A program made the position numbers and the translations under genes. Shown here in pieces: positions 8,299 to 16,451 of a stretch of DNA of 64,000 bases (positions within the stretch are counted from its first letter, which is position 1; each line of letters opens with the position of its first letter). The DNA comes from CAZZKJ01 sp964654695 (GTDB lineage Bacteria > Krumholzibacteriota > Krumholzibacteriia > WVZY01), in the NCBI GenBank assembly GCA_964654695.1, contig CAZZKJ010000006.1, forward strand, positions 32,873 to 96,872. Reading direction: 5' to 3'. The notes below the pieces were generated by a model. It was not told the DNA's origin. It saw only the letters and a program-made list of their open reading frames with translations, and did no database searches.

Positions 8299-9703
8299 TG
8301 AACTTCACGAAGAATGCGGAATTTTCGGTGTTTTTAGCCATGAGAAGGCCGCCCATTTGACCTACCTCGGGTTGTATGCTCTCCAGCACCGGGGCCAGGA
8401 AAGCGCCGGTATAATTTCCTCGGACGGGAGAAAAACATTCGAGCACAGAGGAATGGGATTGGTGGCGCAGGTCTTCGACGAGGAGAGTTTGAGCAAGCTC
8501 AAAGGCAATTCTGCCGTTGGGCACAATAGGTACTCCACAACCGGCCAATCTCGGCCCAGCAACATCCAGCCGCTTCTTGTAGATTGCAGATTAGGCAAAA
8601 TCGCGCTCGCACATAACGGCAATCTGGTAAATGCGCTGGAAAAAAGGCACGAGATGGAAAGAGAAGGATCAATCTTCGGCACGACCCTGGACAGTGAAAT
8701 CATTCTTCATATGATTGCTAAAAGTGAGAAACGGGAGCTCGAAGATAAAATCATTGCTGCCCTCAAGCAGGTGCAGGGGGCTTATTCGCTGTTGATACTG
8801 GCTGAGGATAAGCTAATCGGAATGAGAGATCCTTATGGTTTCAGGCCGCTTTGTATCGGCCGCCTGGATGGAAGCTATATTCTATCCAGCGAATCGTGTG
8901 CACTGGATATCCTCGGTGCGGAATATGTCAGGGACGTAGAGCCAGGGGAACTGGTCATTATTGACAAGGGGGGATTGAAGTCCAGGACAATCGAGGAATC
9001 AAAAAAACAGGCCAAGTGCATTTTCGAATTCATCTATTTTTCCCGACCGGACAGTATTGTCTTCAAAGAAAATGTTGACAAGATCAGGCGCAAGTTGGGG
9101 ATTGTGCTTGCCAAGCACCACCCTGTTGAAGCTGATCTCGTCATAGCCGTGCCGGATTCGAGCAACACTTCCAGCTTGGGTTTCGCTCAAGAATCCACGA
9201 TTCCGTTCGAGCTGGGACTTATCAGGAATCATTACATCGGGCGGACATTCATCCAGCCCGAGCAGTCGATACGGGACGGAAATGTACGGATAAAGTTCAA
9301 TCCGGTCAAGGGAGTGCTGATCAACAAAAGGGTTGTAGTTGTAGATGATTCCATTGTACGCGGTTCCACAATGAGGAAACTCGTTAAAATGTTGAAGAAA
9401 GCAGGAGCGAAGGAAGTACATCTTCGCATCTGTTCCCCCCCCATCATGTTCCCCTGCTTTTACGGGATAGATACGCCCGCCAGAAAGGAATTGATCGCGT
9501 CTTCTCATTCGATCGAGGAGATAAGACAGTTTCTCGGTGCGGACAGTCTGGAATATCTCACCGTCGAAGAATTGATGTCCACGGTCGATGATCCGGACCA
9601 GTTCTGCTATGCCTGTTTCAATGGGGAGTATCCAATCCCGCTTTTGCACGGTCACAGCAAGTCCGTGTTAGAGGAAGATCCCGAGAAGTCGGGTATTTCT
9701 TAA
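8291..9703 (+). CDS. purF: Amidophosphoribosyltransferase PurF (Fe-S type)
   Basis: PurF catalyses the committed step of purine synthesis, making phosphoribosylamine from PRPP and glutamine. The N-terminal Ntn-hydrolase begins after an eight-residue propeptide: Cys9 in EECGIFGV becomes the catalytic N-terminus. The PRPP-binding motif VVVDDSIVRGST is present. Cysteines in AKCIFEF, in FPCFYG and in the CYAC pair near the C-terminus match the four ligands of the Bacillus-type 4Fe-4S cluster, so this is the oxygen-sensitive clade. It has 470 residues. The start overlaps the previous gene by eight bases, and no further purine gene follows. Confidence 0.97.
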   Translation: MFDELHEECGIFGVFSHEKAAHLTYLGLYALQHRGQESAGIISSDGRKTFEHRGMGLVAQVFDEESLSKLKGNSAVGHNRYSTTGQSRPSNIQPLLVDCRLGKIALAHNGNLVNALEKRHEMEREGSIFGTTLDSEIILHMIAKSEKRELEDKIIAALKQVQGAYSLLILAEDKLIGMRDPYGFRPLCIGRLDGSYILSSESCALDILGAEYVRDVEPGELVIIDKGGLKSRTIEESKKQAKCIFEFIYFSRPDSIVFKENVDKIRRKLGIVLAKHHPVEADLVIAVPDSSNTSSLGFAQESTIPFELGLIRNHYIGRTFIQPEQSIRDGNVRIKFNPVKGVLINKRVVVVDDSIVRGSTMRKLVKMLKKAGAKEVHLRICSPPIMFPCFYGIDTPARKELIASSHSIEEIRQFLGADSLEYLTVEELMSTVDDPDQFCYACFNGEYPIPLLHGHSKSVLEEDPEKSGIS

Positions 9704-9813
9704 ACGGCTTCATGCGGTCCTTTTAGGGGACGCAATCGTGCACCTATTTCAATATTAATAATGTTTAGCGGCTTGCAGCGCAGGCGCAAGCCGGAGCTGG
9801 TCAGGGTTTTCAT

Positions 9814-10479
9814 ATGGTCAGGATCAGGTTCAGATTCAGCAAGACCGGGGCGGTAAAATTCACATCCCACCTGGATTCCATGAGGATGTTCCAGCGCTGC
9901 TTCCGGTCGGCCGAGCTGCCCTTGTGTTTTACGGGGGGATTTCATCCTCATCCCCGCATGTCTTTTGGCCCGTCGCTCAAAACTTCGTGGGAAGGACTCA
10001 GCGAATTCCTTGATGTTTATATGGAAGAAAACGTTCCGGATGCAAAAGGAAAGTGCAATCACCTTCTGCCTGCCGGCCTAAGCATTATTGATGCGCGTGT
10101 AATTGAGCATTCCGCCCCATCCTTGAGCAGCGAGATAACGGCGGCACGTATCAGGGTCGATATAAAAGAAACTTCCCTGAATCCCCTGGCTGTTTTCAAC
10201 CATGAAGCGGCGCGCTGCGGAGCCGATACCCCCGGCAAAGCGGGGATCTTTACACCGGAAGTTCTGGAAACGGCGCTTGAAAACACCGAAGGCGGCCTTA
10301 ACCTTGAATACCTGACAACCATGCAGGGCGGACGCGGCCTGAATCCTGCAGAGGTAATCGAAATGATGTCCGGGCAAAAAGAATTCAATGCTGAAGGCAT
10401 GAAGGTAGCGAGAACGGGTCTTTTTACACGAAAAAACGGAGCTCTGGCACTGCCGCAAGGCTACCAGGCTGCGTCTTAG
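9814..10479 (+). CDS. TIGR03936/DUF2344 family radical SAM-associated protein
   Basis: This is a 221-residue protein of the family often encoded with, or fused to, a TIGR03960-type radical SAM protein next to ribonuclease G. The N-terminal pattern (MVRIRFRFSKTGAVKFTSHLDSM) and the GFHPHPRMSFGPSL motif near residues 42-55 are diagnostic. The molecular function is unknown. The usual radical SAM partner is not next to it here: purF lies upstream and RNase G downstream. The ATG at 9814 has only a weak ribosome binding site. The protein is soluble by appearance. Confidence 0.85.
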   Translation: MVRIRFRFSKTGAVKFTSHLDSMRMFQRCFRSAELPLCFTGGFHPHPRMSFGPSLKTSWEGLSEFLDVYMEENVPDAKGKCNHLLPAGLSIIDARVIEHSAPSLSSEITAARIRVDIKETSLNPLAVFNHEAARCGADTPGKAGIFTPEVLETALENTEGGLNLEYLTTMQGGRGLNPAEVIEMMSGQKEFNAEGMKVARTGLFTRKNGALALPQGYQAAS

Positions 10480-10547
10480 CATGTTGAAAGAATGCTATGA
10501 CGGCGACGAAAAACCAGAGCAGATATGCAAGGAGTAACAAAGCAATC

Positions 10548-12110
10548 ATGAAAGAAATAATAATAAATTCCACTTCCCAGGAGGTAAGAATAGCTATTCT
10601 CGAGGACGGGGAACTTGTTGAGTTCATAGTTGAAAGAGGGGAATCGAGACGTGTCGTCGGCAATATATACAAAGGAAGGATAAATGCCATTCTGCCCGGC
10701 ATACAGGCGGCGTTCGTCGATATAGGGTTTGAAAAAGCCGGATTCCTGCATGCAAACGATCTTGCGGGATCGCAGAGCGCAGCCAAGGAAGTGCTCAAGG
10801 AAGTTGAAGTCGAGGAAGTTCCACGAGGCGGCCGCCGGAAAAGAAATATGCGAGATAACGGCAAAAGGGCTCTATCTCCTCCGATTGAGAAGCTGCTATC
10901 GAAGGGACAGGAGATTATGGTGCAGGTCACAAAGGAAGCCATCGGCACCAAAGGTCCCAGGCTGACAACCCAAATATCTCTACCCGGGCGCTATGTCGTG
11001 TATATGCCGAATTTGAATTATCTCGGAATATCCAGACGTATTGAATCGCGCAGCGAGCGCTCCCGCTTGAAAACTGTTATCGCCAGGAAAAAACCGGCCA
11101 ACAGCGCCATAATCGCCAGAACGGCTTGCGAAGGCGTCGCCGCCAAGCACATCGAATCGGACATCCGCTACCTCCACCGCCTATGGCAGAGTATGGAAAA
11201 ACAAGCCATCAAGGCTGAGACTCCTTCACAGGTTCATGAAGAAGTGGGCATCCTGATCGGGACGCTGCGCGACATGATGAGCGAAGATATCGATAAAATC
11301 CATATCGATCTCGAGCGCGACCGCAAAAAACTTGTCCAGTATCTTAAAACCTACAGCCCGGCCCTGGTTTCCCGAGTCAAGCTTTACAGGGATAAGGCTC
11401 CTATATTCGACAGGTTTGGTATTGAAAGTGAAATCGAAAAAACCCTGGAAAGAAAAATCTGGCTCAAGAAAGGCGGGTATCTAGTACTCGATCACACCGA
11501 GGCTCTTGTTGCCATTGATGTGAATACCGGGCGTTTCGTCGGAAAGAAAAACCAGGAAGAAACCATACTCGAAACCAACCTTCTCGCAGCGAGGGAAATC
11601 CCCCGCCAACTCCGATTGAGGGATATAGGGGGGATAATAGTAATAGATTTTATCGATATGGAGAGGGAAGCAAACAAGCGAAAAGTTCTTGCGGAACTGC
11701 GCAGAAATCTTCGGAAAGACCGTTCCCGCTCTAAAGCTTTCCAGGTGAGCGACCTGGGTCTGGTGGAAGTCAGCCGCAAGCGCGTTCGGCCAAGCCTGCT
11801 TCATTTTTTCAGCGAAGAATGTCCATACTGCACGGGAATGGGAAAAGTGCTTAGTTTCGAATCGTTGTCTACCAGAATAGAGCAGTGGATTAGGAGAATC
11901 GGTTCCCGGCGGCGGGAGAAGCGCATACAGCTCCGGACCAATTCGTCGCTTGCGATCTTTCTCGAAGATGAGAGACGAAGCATTCTGGATGCTCTTGAGA
12001 GGCAGTACAGGCTCAAGATAGAGATCCAGGACGATCCACGTCTTCACCGGGAAGATTTCAAGCTGATTTCCCTGTCTTCCTTCAAAGATTTGGTGCAAGA
12101 ACTTTCTTGA
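10548..12110 (+). CDS. rng: Ribonuclease G/E family endoribonuclease
   Basis: This endoribonuclease cuts single-stranded A/U-rich RNA in rRNA maturation and mRNA decay. From the ATG at 10548 (MKEIIIN, the usual RNase G beginning) it has 520 residues. An S1 domain covers about residues 35-130. The DNase I-like catalytic domain carries the metal-binding aspartates in VAIDVNTG and VIDFIDM. The zinc-link CPYC motif lies near residue 425. There is no long RNase E-type C-terminal scaffold, so RNase G is the better name. An upstream ATG at 10497 would add 17 unlikely residues. AGGAG at 10530-10534 precedes the chosen start at a rather long spacing. It lies directly upstream of rplU, and a promoter overlaps its stop codon. 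Confidence 0.94.
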   Translation: MKEIIINSTSQEVRIAILEDGELVEFIVERGESRRVVGNIYKGRINAILPGIQAAFVDIGFEKAGFLHANDLAGSQSAAKEVLKEVEVEEVPRGGRRKRNMRDNGKRALSPPIEKLLSKGQEIMVQVTKEAIGTKGPRLTTQISLPGRYVVYMPNLNYLGISRRIESRSERSRLKTVIARKKPANSAIIARTACEGVAAKHIESDIRYLHRLWQSMEKQAIKAETPSQVHEEVGILIGTLRDMMSEDIDKIHIDLERDRKKLVQYLKTYSPALVSRVKLYRDKAPIFDRFGIESEIEKTLERKIWLKKGGYLVLDHTEALVAIDVNTGRFVGKKNQEETILETNLLAAREIPRQLRLRDIGGIIVIDFIDMEREANKRKVLAELRRNLRKDRSRSKAFQVSDLGLVEVSRKRVRPSLLHFFSEECPYCTGMGKVLSFESLSTRIEQWIRRIGSRRREKRIQLRTNSSLAIFLEDERRSILDALERQYRLKIEIQDDPRLHREDFKLISLSSFKDLVQELS

Positions 12111-12135
12111 CAACCAGGTAGAATTCTTGTATTTA
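12107..12135 (+). promoter_or_regulatory. Sigma-70-like promoter for rplU-rpmA
   Basis: A perfect TTGACA at 12107-12112 is followed after exactly 17 bases by TATTTA at 12130-12135. The -35 element overlaps the rng stop codon. The start site would lie near 12142, giving rplU and rpmA their own promoter and a leader of about 45 bases. Confidence 0.6.
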
Positions 12136-12148
12136 AGAAAGGTTATTT

Positions 12149-12168
12149 GCGCCGGTTTTGGCGCTTTT
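12149..12168 (+). promoter_or_regulatory. Hairpin with U-tract in the rplU leader
   Basis: GCGCC at 12149-12153 pairs with GGCGC at 12160-12164 around a six-base loop, followed by TTTT. It sits about thirteen bases after the -10 element, so it would be at the extreme 5' end of the rplU transcript. It could end rng read-through, stabilise the 5' end, or be part of an autoregulatory L21 leader. Confidence 0.5.
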
Positions 12169-12187
12169 CAGAACAGGAGAACAATAA

Positions 12188-12502
12188 ATGTATGCCGTGA
12201 TTGAAGTTGGTGGATGCCAATTAAAAGTCTCTCCGGAATCCATGATAAAAATCCCCAGAGTCCGCGACGAAGTGGGGCGGAAGATAAAGCTGGACAAAAT
12301 ACTTCTTATTTCCAACGGAGATAAATTGGAGATCGGCAAGCCCTATTTAGAGGGAAAAAGTTTCGATGCCGAGATCGTACGCCACGGAAAAGAAAAGAAA
12401 ATAACCGTCTTCAAGAAAAAAAGGCGCAAGAAATATCGCAGGAAAAGAGGCCACCGGCAGCAGTTTACGGAGATAAAGATCGATACGCTGGTTGCTTCCT
12501 GA
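12188..12502 (+). CDS. rplU: 50S ribosomal protein L21
   Basis: L21 is a 104-residue protein that binds 23S rRNA in the large subunit. The MYAVIEVGG beginning, the central beta-barrel pattern and the very basic C-terminal stretch around KKKRRKKYRRKRGHRQ, with the family motif GHRQ, make the assignment secure. The start has CAGGAG upstream. It is followed 70 bases later by rpmA, the standard L21-L27 pair. The leader contains a promoter and a hairpin that may control both genes. Confidence 0.98.
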   Translation: MYAVIEVGGCQLKVSPESMIKIPRVRDEVGRKIKLDKILLISNGDKLEIGKPYLEGKSFDAEIVRHGKEKKITVFKKKRRKKYRRKRGHRQQFTEIKIDTLVAS

Positions 12503-12572
12503 TATCTTCTCTCCGGCTTTTCTCTTCGAAGCCGTACATTCAACAATGATTCTATTATGAAGGACAATAGGT

Positions 12573-12830
12573 ATGGCTCATAAAAAAGGTGTAGGCAGTT
12601 CAAGAAACGGGCGTGATAGTAATGCCAAGAGGCTTGGTGTTAAGCATTATGCCGGCGAAAAAGTTACGGCCGGTGCTATCCTCGTCAGGCAGCGGGGCAG
12701 CAGGATTCATCCCGGTCTTAATGTCGGCAAGGGAAAGGACGATACACTGTTTGCAAAAATCAGCGGCATCGTTAAATACGAAACCTTCGGAAAAAGCAAG
12801 AAGAGAGTCTCCATCGTTCAACCCGGCTGA
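12573..12830 (+). CDS. rpmA: 50S ribosomal protein L27
   Basis: L27 lies near the peptidyl transferase centre, where its N-terminal tail contacts tRNA ends. The 85-residue protein begins MAHKKGVGSSRNGRDS with no Firmicutes-type cleavable N-terminal extension, so no Prp protease processing is expected. The conserved QRGSRIHPG segment is present. An AAGGA-type ribosome binding site precedes the ATG. The 231 bases that follow, up to kdsB, contain no gene or clear terminator. Confidence 0.98.
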   Translation: MAHKKGVGSSRNGRDSNAKRLGVKHYAGEKVTAGAILVRQRGSRIHPGLNVGKGKDDTLFAKISGIVKYETFGKSKKRVSIVQPG

Positions 12831-13061
12831 TCGCCCTTCATTTCCGGAACTTGGTTCTTTTCATAGGAATCAATGTGTCTCCGGTTCCGTCTTTCCTTCT
12901 TACCATGAATTGATTCAACTAAAGTTTTCCCTTTATTCCCCGGTTTTGAGATATCAAAGCGCATGCTGGTTTGCGATACGCGGTGCCGTCTGTGCGCCCG
13001 ATGGTCGGAACGGCCGCCGCCGGATTGAATTTGAATCCGCCTGCATCAAAGGTGAGCTATA

Positions 13062-13814
13062 ATGATCGCTGGAGAGTTTGCCGTCATACTGCCTGTGCGT
13101 TTCAATTCGAGCAGGTTCCCTGGAAAACCTCTCGTAGAGGTGGCCGGCAAGCCGCTCATTCAGTGGGTGTATCAAAGAGCCGAATCGATTAGGGGAGCCG
13201 GGATCGTTATTGTAGCCACCGACAACAAAGATATTGCGTCAAAGGTGGAAAGTTTCGGTGGGAAGGCCGTGATGACTTCAACGCGGCATAGAACAGGAAC
13301 CGATCGCGTGGCCGAGGCCGCAGCCGGTCTTGAATTCGATGTGATTGTGAACCTGCAGGGAGACGAACCCGTGGTCCCCGACGGTCTGGTGGAAGGAATG
13401 GTTGCAGGGCTGCGTAAAACGCCTGAAGCTGGTATTGCCACGGCCTGCCACAAAATCGATAATCCCGGCGATTTCGAAAACCCCAATATAGTCAAGATAG
13501 TCATGGACGGAGCGGGCGGCGCGCTCTATTTTTCACGTGCGCCTATTCCTTACGGTGCCTGGAAAGATCTTCACGGCGCCGGGATCGAAGCGGAGGCGTA
13601 CCGGCATATCGGAATATATGCTTTCAGAAAGGAATCGCTGGCAGCATTTGCCGGAATGCAGCCATCTCCCCTGGAAACCGCCGAAGGATTGGAACAGATG
13701 CGCGCGCTTGAGAACGGAATACGAATAAACGTATTGATCACCGAAACGCCGACGATCGGAGTCGATGTTCCCAAAGACATAATAACCGTTGAAAAATACT
13801 TAACGAAAACATAA
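13062..13814 (+). CDS. kdsB: 3-deoxy-manno-octulosonate cytidylyltransferase
   Basis: KdsB activates KDO with CTP to give CMP-KDO, the donor for the inner core of lipopolysaccharide. The 250-residue length is standard. The N-terminal nucleotide-binding motif LPVRFNSSRFPGKPL, the ATDN segment and the NLQGDEP motif are all present. The start has AAAGGTGA at 13048-13055, a strong ribosome binding site. It opens an envelope block that contains kdsA and kdsD further down. CTP synthase, encoded between kdsB and kdsA, makes the CTP that KdsB uses. Confidence 0.97.
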   Translation: MIAGEFAVILPVRFNSSRFPGKPLVEVAGKPLIQWVYQRAESIRGAGIVIVATDNKDIASKVESFGGKAVMTSTRHRTGTDRVAEAAAGLEFDVIVNLQGDEPVVPDGLVEGMVAGLRKTPEAGIATACHKIDNPGDFENPNIVKIVMDGAGGALYFSRAPIPYGAWKDLHGAGIEAEAYRHIGIYAFRKESLAAFAGMQPSPLETAEGLEQMRALENGIRINVLITETPTIGVDVPKDIITVEKYLTKT

Positions 13815-13892
13815 ACTGAACGCAGTCGAGCAATACCGTCGAATTGACTATATAACCGATCAAGAATCCCAAAAGGAATCAGGAGCAGTCTT

Positions 13893-13910
13893 ATGAGGCC
13901 AAGGCAATGA
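13893..13910 (+). other. Possible five-codon minicistron overlapping the pyrG start
   Basis: ATG at 13893 opens a reading frame for MRPRQ that stops with TGA at 13908-13910, so it overlaps the pyrG ATG (13907) in an ATGA arrangement. AGGAG at 13881-13885 is ideally placed for this ATG, while pyrG itself has only AAGG two bases before its start. Ribosomes ending the minicistron could re-initiate on pyrG. Whether it is translated is inference. Confidence 0.3.
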
Positions 13911-15544
13911 AATTCATTTTCGTAACCGGCGGTGTCGTTTCTTCTCTTGGAAAAGGAATTGCAGCGTCTTCTCTCGGCCTGCTGCTCAAGCAGCGCGGGC
14001 TTAAAGTTACACTGCAAAAATTCGATCCTTATATAAATGTTGATCCGGGAACCATGAGCCCTTTTCAGCATGGTGAAGTTTTTGTTACTGAAGATGGAGC
14101 CGAAACCGATCTGGACTTGGGGCATTATGAACGTTTTATCGATACGAATTTATCACGCAAGAACAATGTTACGACCGGCCAGGTTTACCAGGAAGTCATA
14201 CGCCGTGAGAGAAAAGGCAGGTATCTGGGCAAAACCGTCCAGGTGATTCCGCATATTACAAACGAAATCAAAAACCGAATTAAAGCCGCCGGTGAAAACG
14301 GAGACGATATAGACGTGGTGATCACGGAAATCGGCGGCACTGTGGGTGATATCGAAAGTCAGCCGTTTCTGGAGGCCATAAGGCAGCTCCGGTTGGAAAT
14401 GGGGCGGGATAAGACACTGTTCATTCACCTGACCCTGGTTCCGTATATAAGAGCAGCCAAGGAGTTGAAAACCAAACCCACCCAGCACAGTGTCAAGGGG
14501 CTCAGGGAAATAGGAATACAGCCGGATGTTCTGCTCTGCAGAACGGAAGTGCCCTTAAGCCGCGATATTAAGAACAAGATAGCTCTTTTCTGTAATGTTC
14601 ACGAAGAAGCGGTCATCGAGGCGCGTGATGTAACCAGTATATATCATGTTCCGCTGCATTTTCACCGGGAGGGGCTCGATGAAATAGCAGCGAATTTCCT
14701 AAAACTGGGGTCATCCCCTCCGGATCTTTCCCAATGGGAAGCTATGTTGAGCCGCATGTCGGCGATCGAGGAGGAAATCGATATAGCGATCTGCGGGAAA
14801 TATGTTCATCTCAATGATGCGTATAAATCTATTATCGAAGCGTTTACGCACGCCGGTATCACCAATGATGTAAAAGTCAATATAGTATGGATAGATGCTG
14901 AAGATATAAATGATGAAAACGTCGATAAATATTTGAAAGGAGTGTGCGGCGTGCTCGTTCCGGGCGGTTTCGGTGAGAGAGGCATCTCGGGAAAACTGCA
15001 GGCGGTTGAATATGTAAGAAGCCGGGGCATACCGTTCCTGGGCATTTGCCTGGGGCTTCAGTGCGCGGCTATAGAATTTGCGCGCAATGTCTGCGGCATC
15101 GATGATGCTCACAGCTCCGAGTTCGATTCCGATACCGTAAATCCCGTTATCGATCTTATGGACGATCAACGAAGCAAAAACGAAAAGGGGGGGACCATGA
15201 GGTTGGGTTCCTATCCGTGTGCAATAAAGCCCGGTACTCTCGCTTTGAAGTGTTACGGTTCCGATCGCGCGGACGAACGGCATCGCCACCGGTGGGAGTT
15301 CAATAATGCCTACCGCGAGGCGTTTGCCGGAAAGGGTATGGTCTTCTCGGGGACATCTCCGGATAACAGGCTTGTCGAGATTATCGAGCTGAAAGATCAT
15401 CCGTTTTTCTTAGCGGTTCAGTTTCACCCCGAGCTCAAGAGCCGTCCAAACCGGCCTCATCCCCTCTTCAGAGAACTAGTTCATGCGGCCAAGTCCCATA
15501 AACGAAATGCCGGGCTGGAGCCGTCCCGGCGGTCTAATAGTTGA
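13907..15544 (+). CDS. pyrG: CTP synthase
   Basis: CTP synthase aminates UTP to CTP with glutamine as nitrogen donor. The 545-residue protein has an N-terminal synthetase domain with the P-loop motif GGVVSSLGKGI at residues 6-16. The C-terminal class I glutaminase has its nucleophile in GICLGLQC and the catalytic His-Glu in FHPE. The linker and the RPNRPHPLF tail are as in other bacteria. It lies between kdsB and kdsA, where CTP feeds CMP-KDO synthesis. The start is unusual: the best ribosome binding site serves a five-codon frame that overlaps the ATG. Confidence 0.98.
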   Translation: MKFIFVTGGVVSSLGKGIAASSLGLLLKQRGLKVTLQKFDPYINVDPGTMSPFQHGEVFVTEDGAETDLDLGHYERFIDTNLSRKNNVTTGQVYQEVIRRERKGRYLGKTVQVIPHITNEIKNRIKAAGENGDDIDVVITEIGGTVGDIESQPFLEAIRQLRLEMGRDKTLFIHLTLVPYIRAAKELKTKPTQHSVKGLREIGIQPDVLLCRTEVPLSRDIKNKIALFCNVHEEAVIEARDVTSIYHVPLHFHREGLDEIAANFLKLGSSPPDLSQWEAMLSRMSAIEEEIDIAICGKYVHLNDAYKSIIEAFTHAGITNDVKVNIVWIDAEDINDENVDKYLKGVCGVLVPGGFGERGISGKLQAVEYVRSRGIPFLGICLGLQCAAIEFARNVCGIDDAHSSEFDSDTVNPVIDLMDDQRSKNEKGGTMRLGSYPCAIKPGTLALKCYGSDRADERHRHRWEFNNAYREAFAGKGMVFSGTSPDNRLVEIIELKDHPFFLAVQFHPELKSRPNRPHPLFRELVHAAKSHKRNAGLEPSRRSNS

Positions 15545-16377
15545 TTTGGTGCAAAGTGAATCATCCCCAAAAGAATCGACAGCTGTTCAACCGCTCTGGA
15601 GCGCCTATTCTAATTGCCGGGCCCTGCGTGCTGGAAAGCCCTGAATCGGCCGTTGAATTGGCCCAATCCATATCGGAACTCCCCGCGGCAAAGAATTTCC
15701 GATTCGTTTTCAAAGCAAGTTATCTTAAGGACAATCGGAGTTCGGGGGAGAGCTTTCGCGGCCCCGGAATCGAAAAGGGCCTCGATATACTCCAAAGAAT
15801 CCGCAGATCGGTGGGCTGCCCGGTATTGTCCGACGTTCACTGTCGGCAAGAAGTTCAGCCCGCAGCCGAAGTGCTGGACGCGCTTCAAATCCCTGCCTTT
15901 CTTTGCCGGCAAACCAGGTTGCTCGAAGCTGCGGCCGGATGCGGCAAACCGGTTAACGTGAAAAAAGGCCAATTTCTGGCGCCGGAAGACATGCAGCTCG
16001 TTATCAATAAATTAAAACGCGCCAGTTGCAGTGATGTGGCGATCACCGAGCGCGGTTCCGTTTTTGGTTATCATGACCTGGTTGTTGATTACCGCTCGCT
16101 TGCCAAGATGATGGAATTCGGATGTCCGGTTATTTTTGACGTGACGCACAGTCTTCAGAAACCGGCTTCCCTTGGCGGCCGGTCCGGAGGAGACCCCGGA
16201 TTGGCTAGAGTTATGGCGCGTGCCGCCGCCGCGGTGCCGTGCGGCGGACTGTTTATAGAAACGCATTTCAATCCTGAAAAAGCTTTAAGCGACGGCGCTT
16301 CCATGCTGCCATTTTCTGAACTGAACGGGCTTTTGATGGAAGTATACGAGATAATTACTCTCGTCAAGAAGATGTGA
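15541..16377 (+). CDS. kdsA: 3-deoxy-8-phosphooctulonate synthase
   Basis: KdsA condenses phosphoenolpyruvate with arabinose 5-phosphate to KDO 8-phosphate. It has 278 residues from a TTG that overlaps the pyrG stop in a TTGA arrangement, and a GTG at 15556 is a plausible alternative. The motif IAGPCVLES places a cysteine at residue 29, where metal-dependent (Aquifex-type) enzymes have a metal ligand and the metal-free Escherichia coli enzyme has asparagine. The other expected ligands, in DVTHSLQ and FIETH, are also present. I infer a metal-dependent class II enzyme. Its product would need a KdsC phosphatase, which is not seen in this cluster. Confidence 0.95.
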   Translation: MIWCKVNHPQKNRQLFNRSGAPILIAGPCVLESPESAVELAQSISELPAAKNFRFVFKASYLKDNRSSGESFRGPGIEKGLDILQRIRRSVGCPVLSDVHCRQEVQPAAEVLDALQIPAFLCRQTRLLEAAAGCGKPVNVKKGQFLAPEDMQLVINKLKRASCSDVAITERGSVFGYHDLVVDYRSLAKMMEFGCPVIFDVTHSLQKPASLGGRSGGDPGLARVMARAAAAVPCGGLFIETHFNPEKALSDGASMLPFSELNGLLMEVYEIITLVKKM

Positions 16378-16451
16378 TATAATGGGCTAATGATCCCGGT
16401 CCGGCCTGGATTTGCGGCGATCGGGCGGCGGCCAGTTACGAAGAGGTTGCT

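Noticed and set aside
12613..13062. A 149-codon plus-strand frame across rpmA and the gap to kdsB
   Set aside because: It is a shifted frame of rpmA for its first half and has no family pattern in the rest.
13058..13063. TATAAT overlapping the kdsB start codon
   Set aside because: No -35 element lies at a suitable distance, and the position on the ATG would remove the ribosome binding site.
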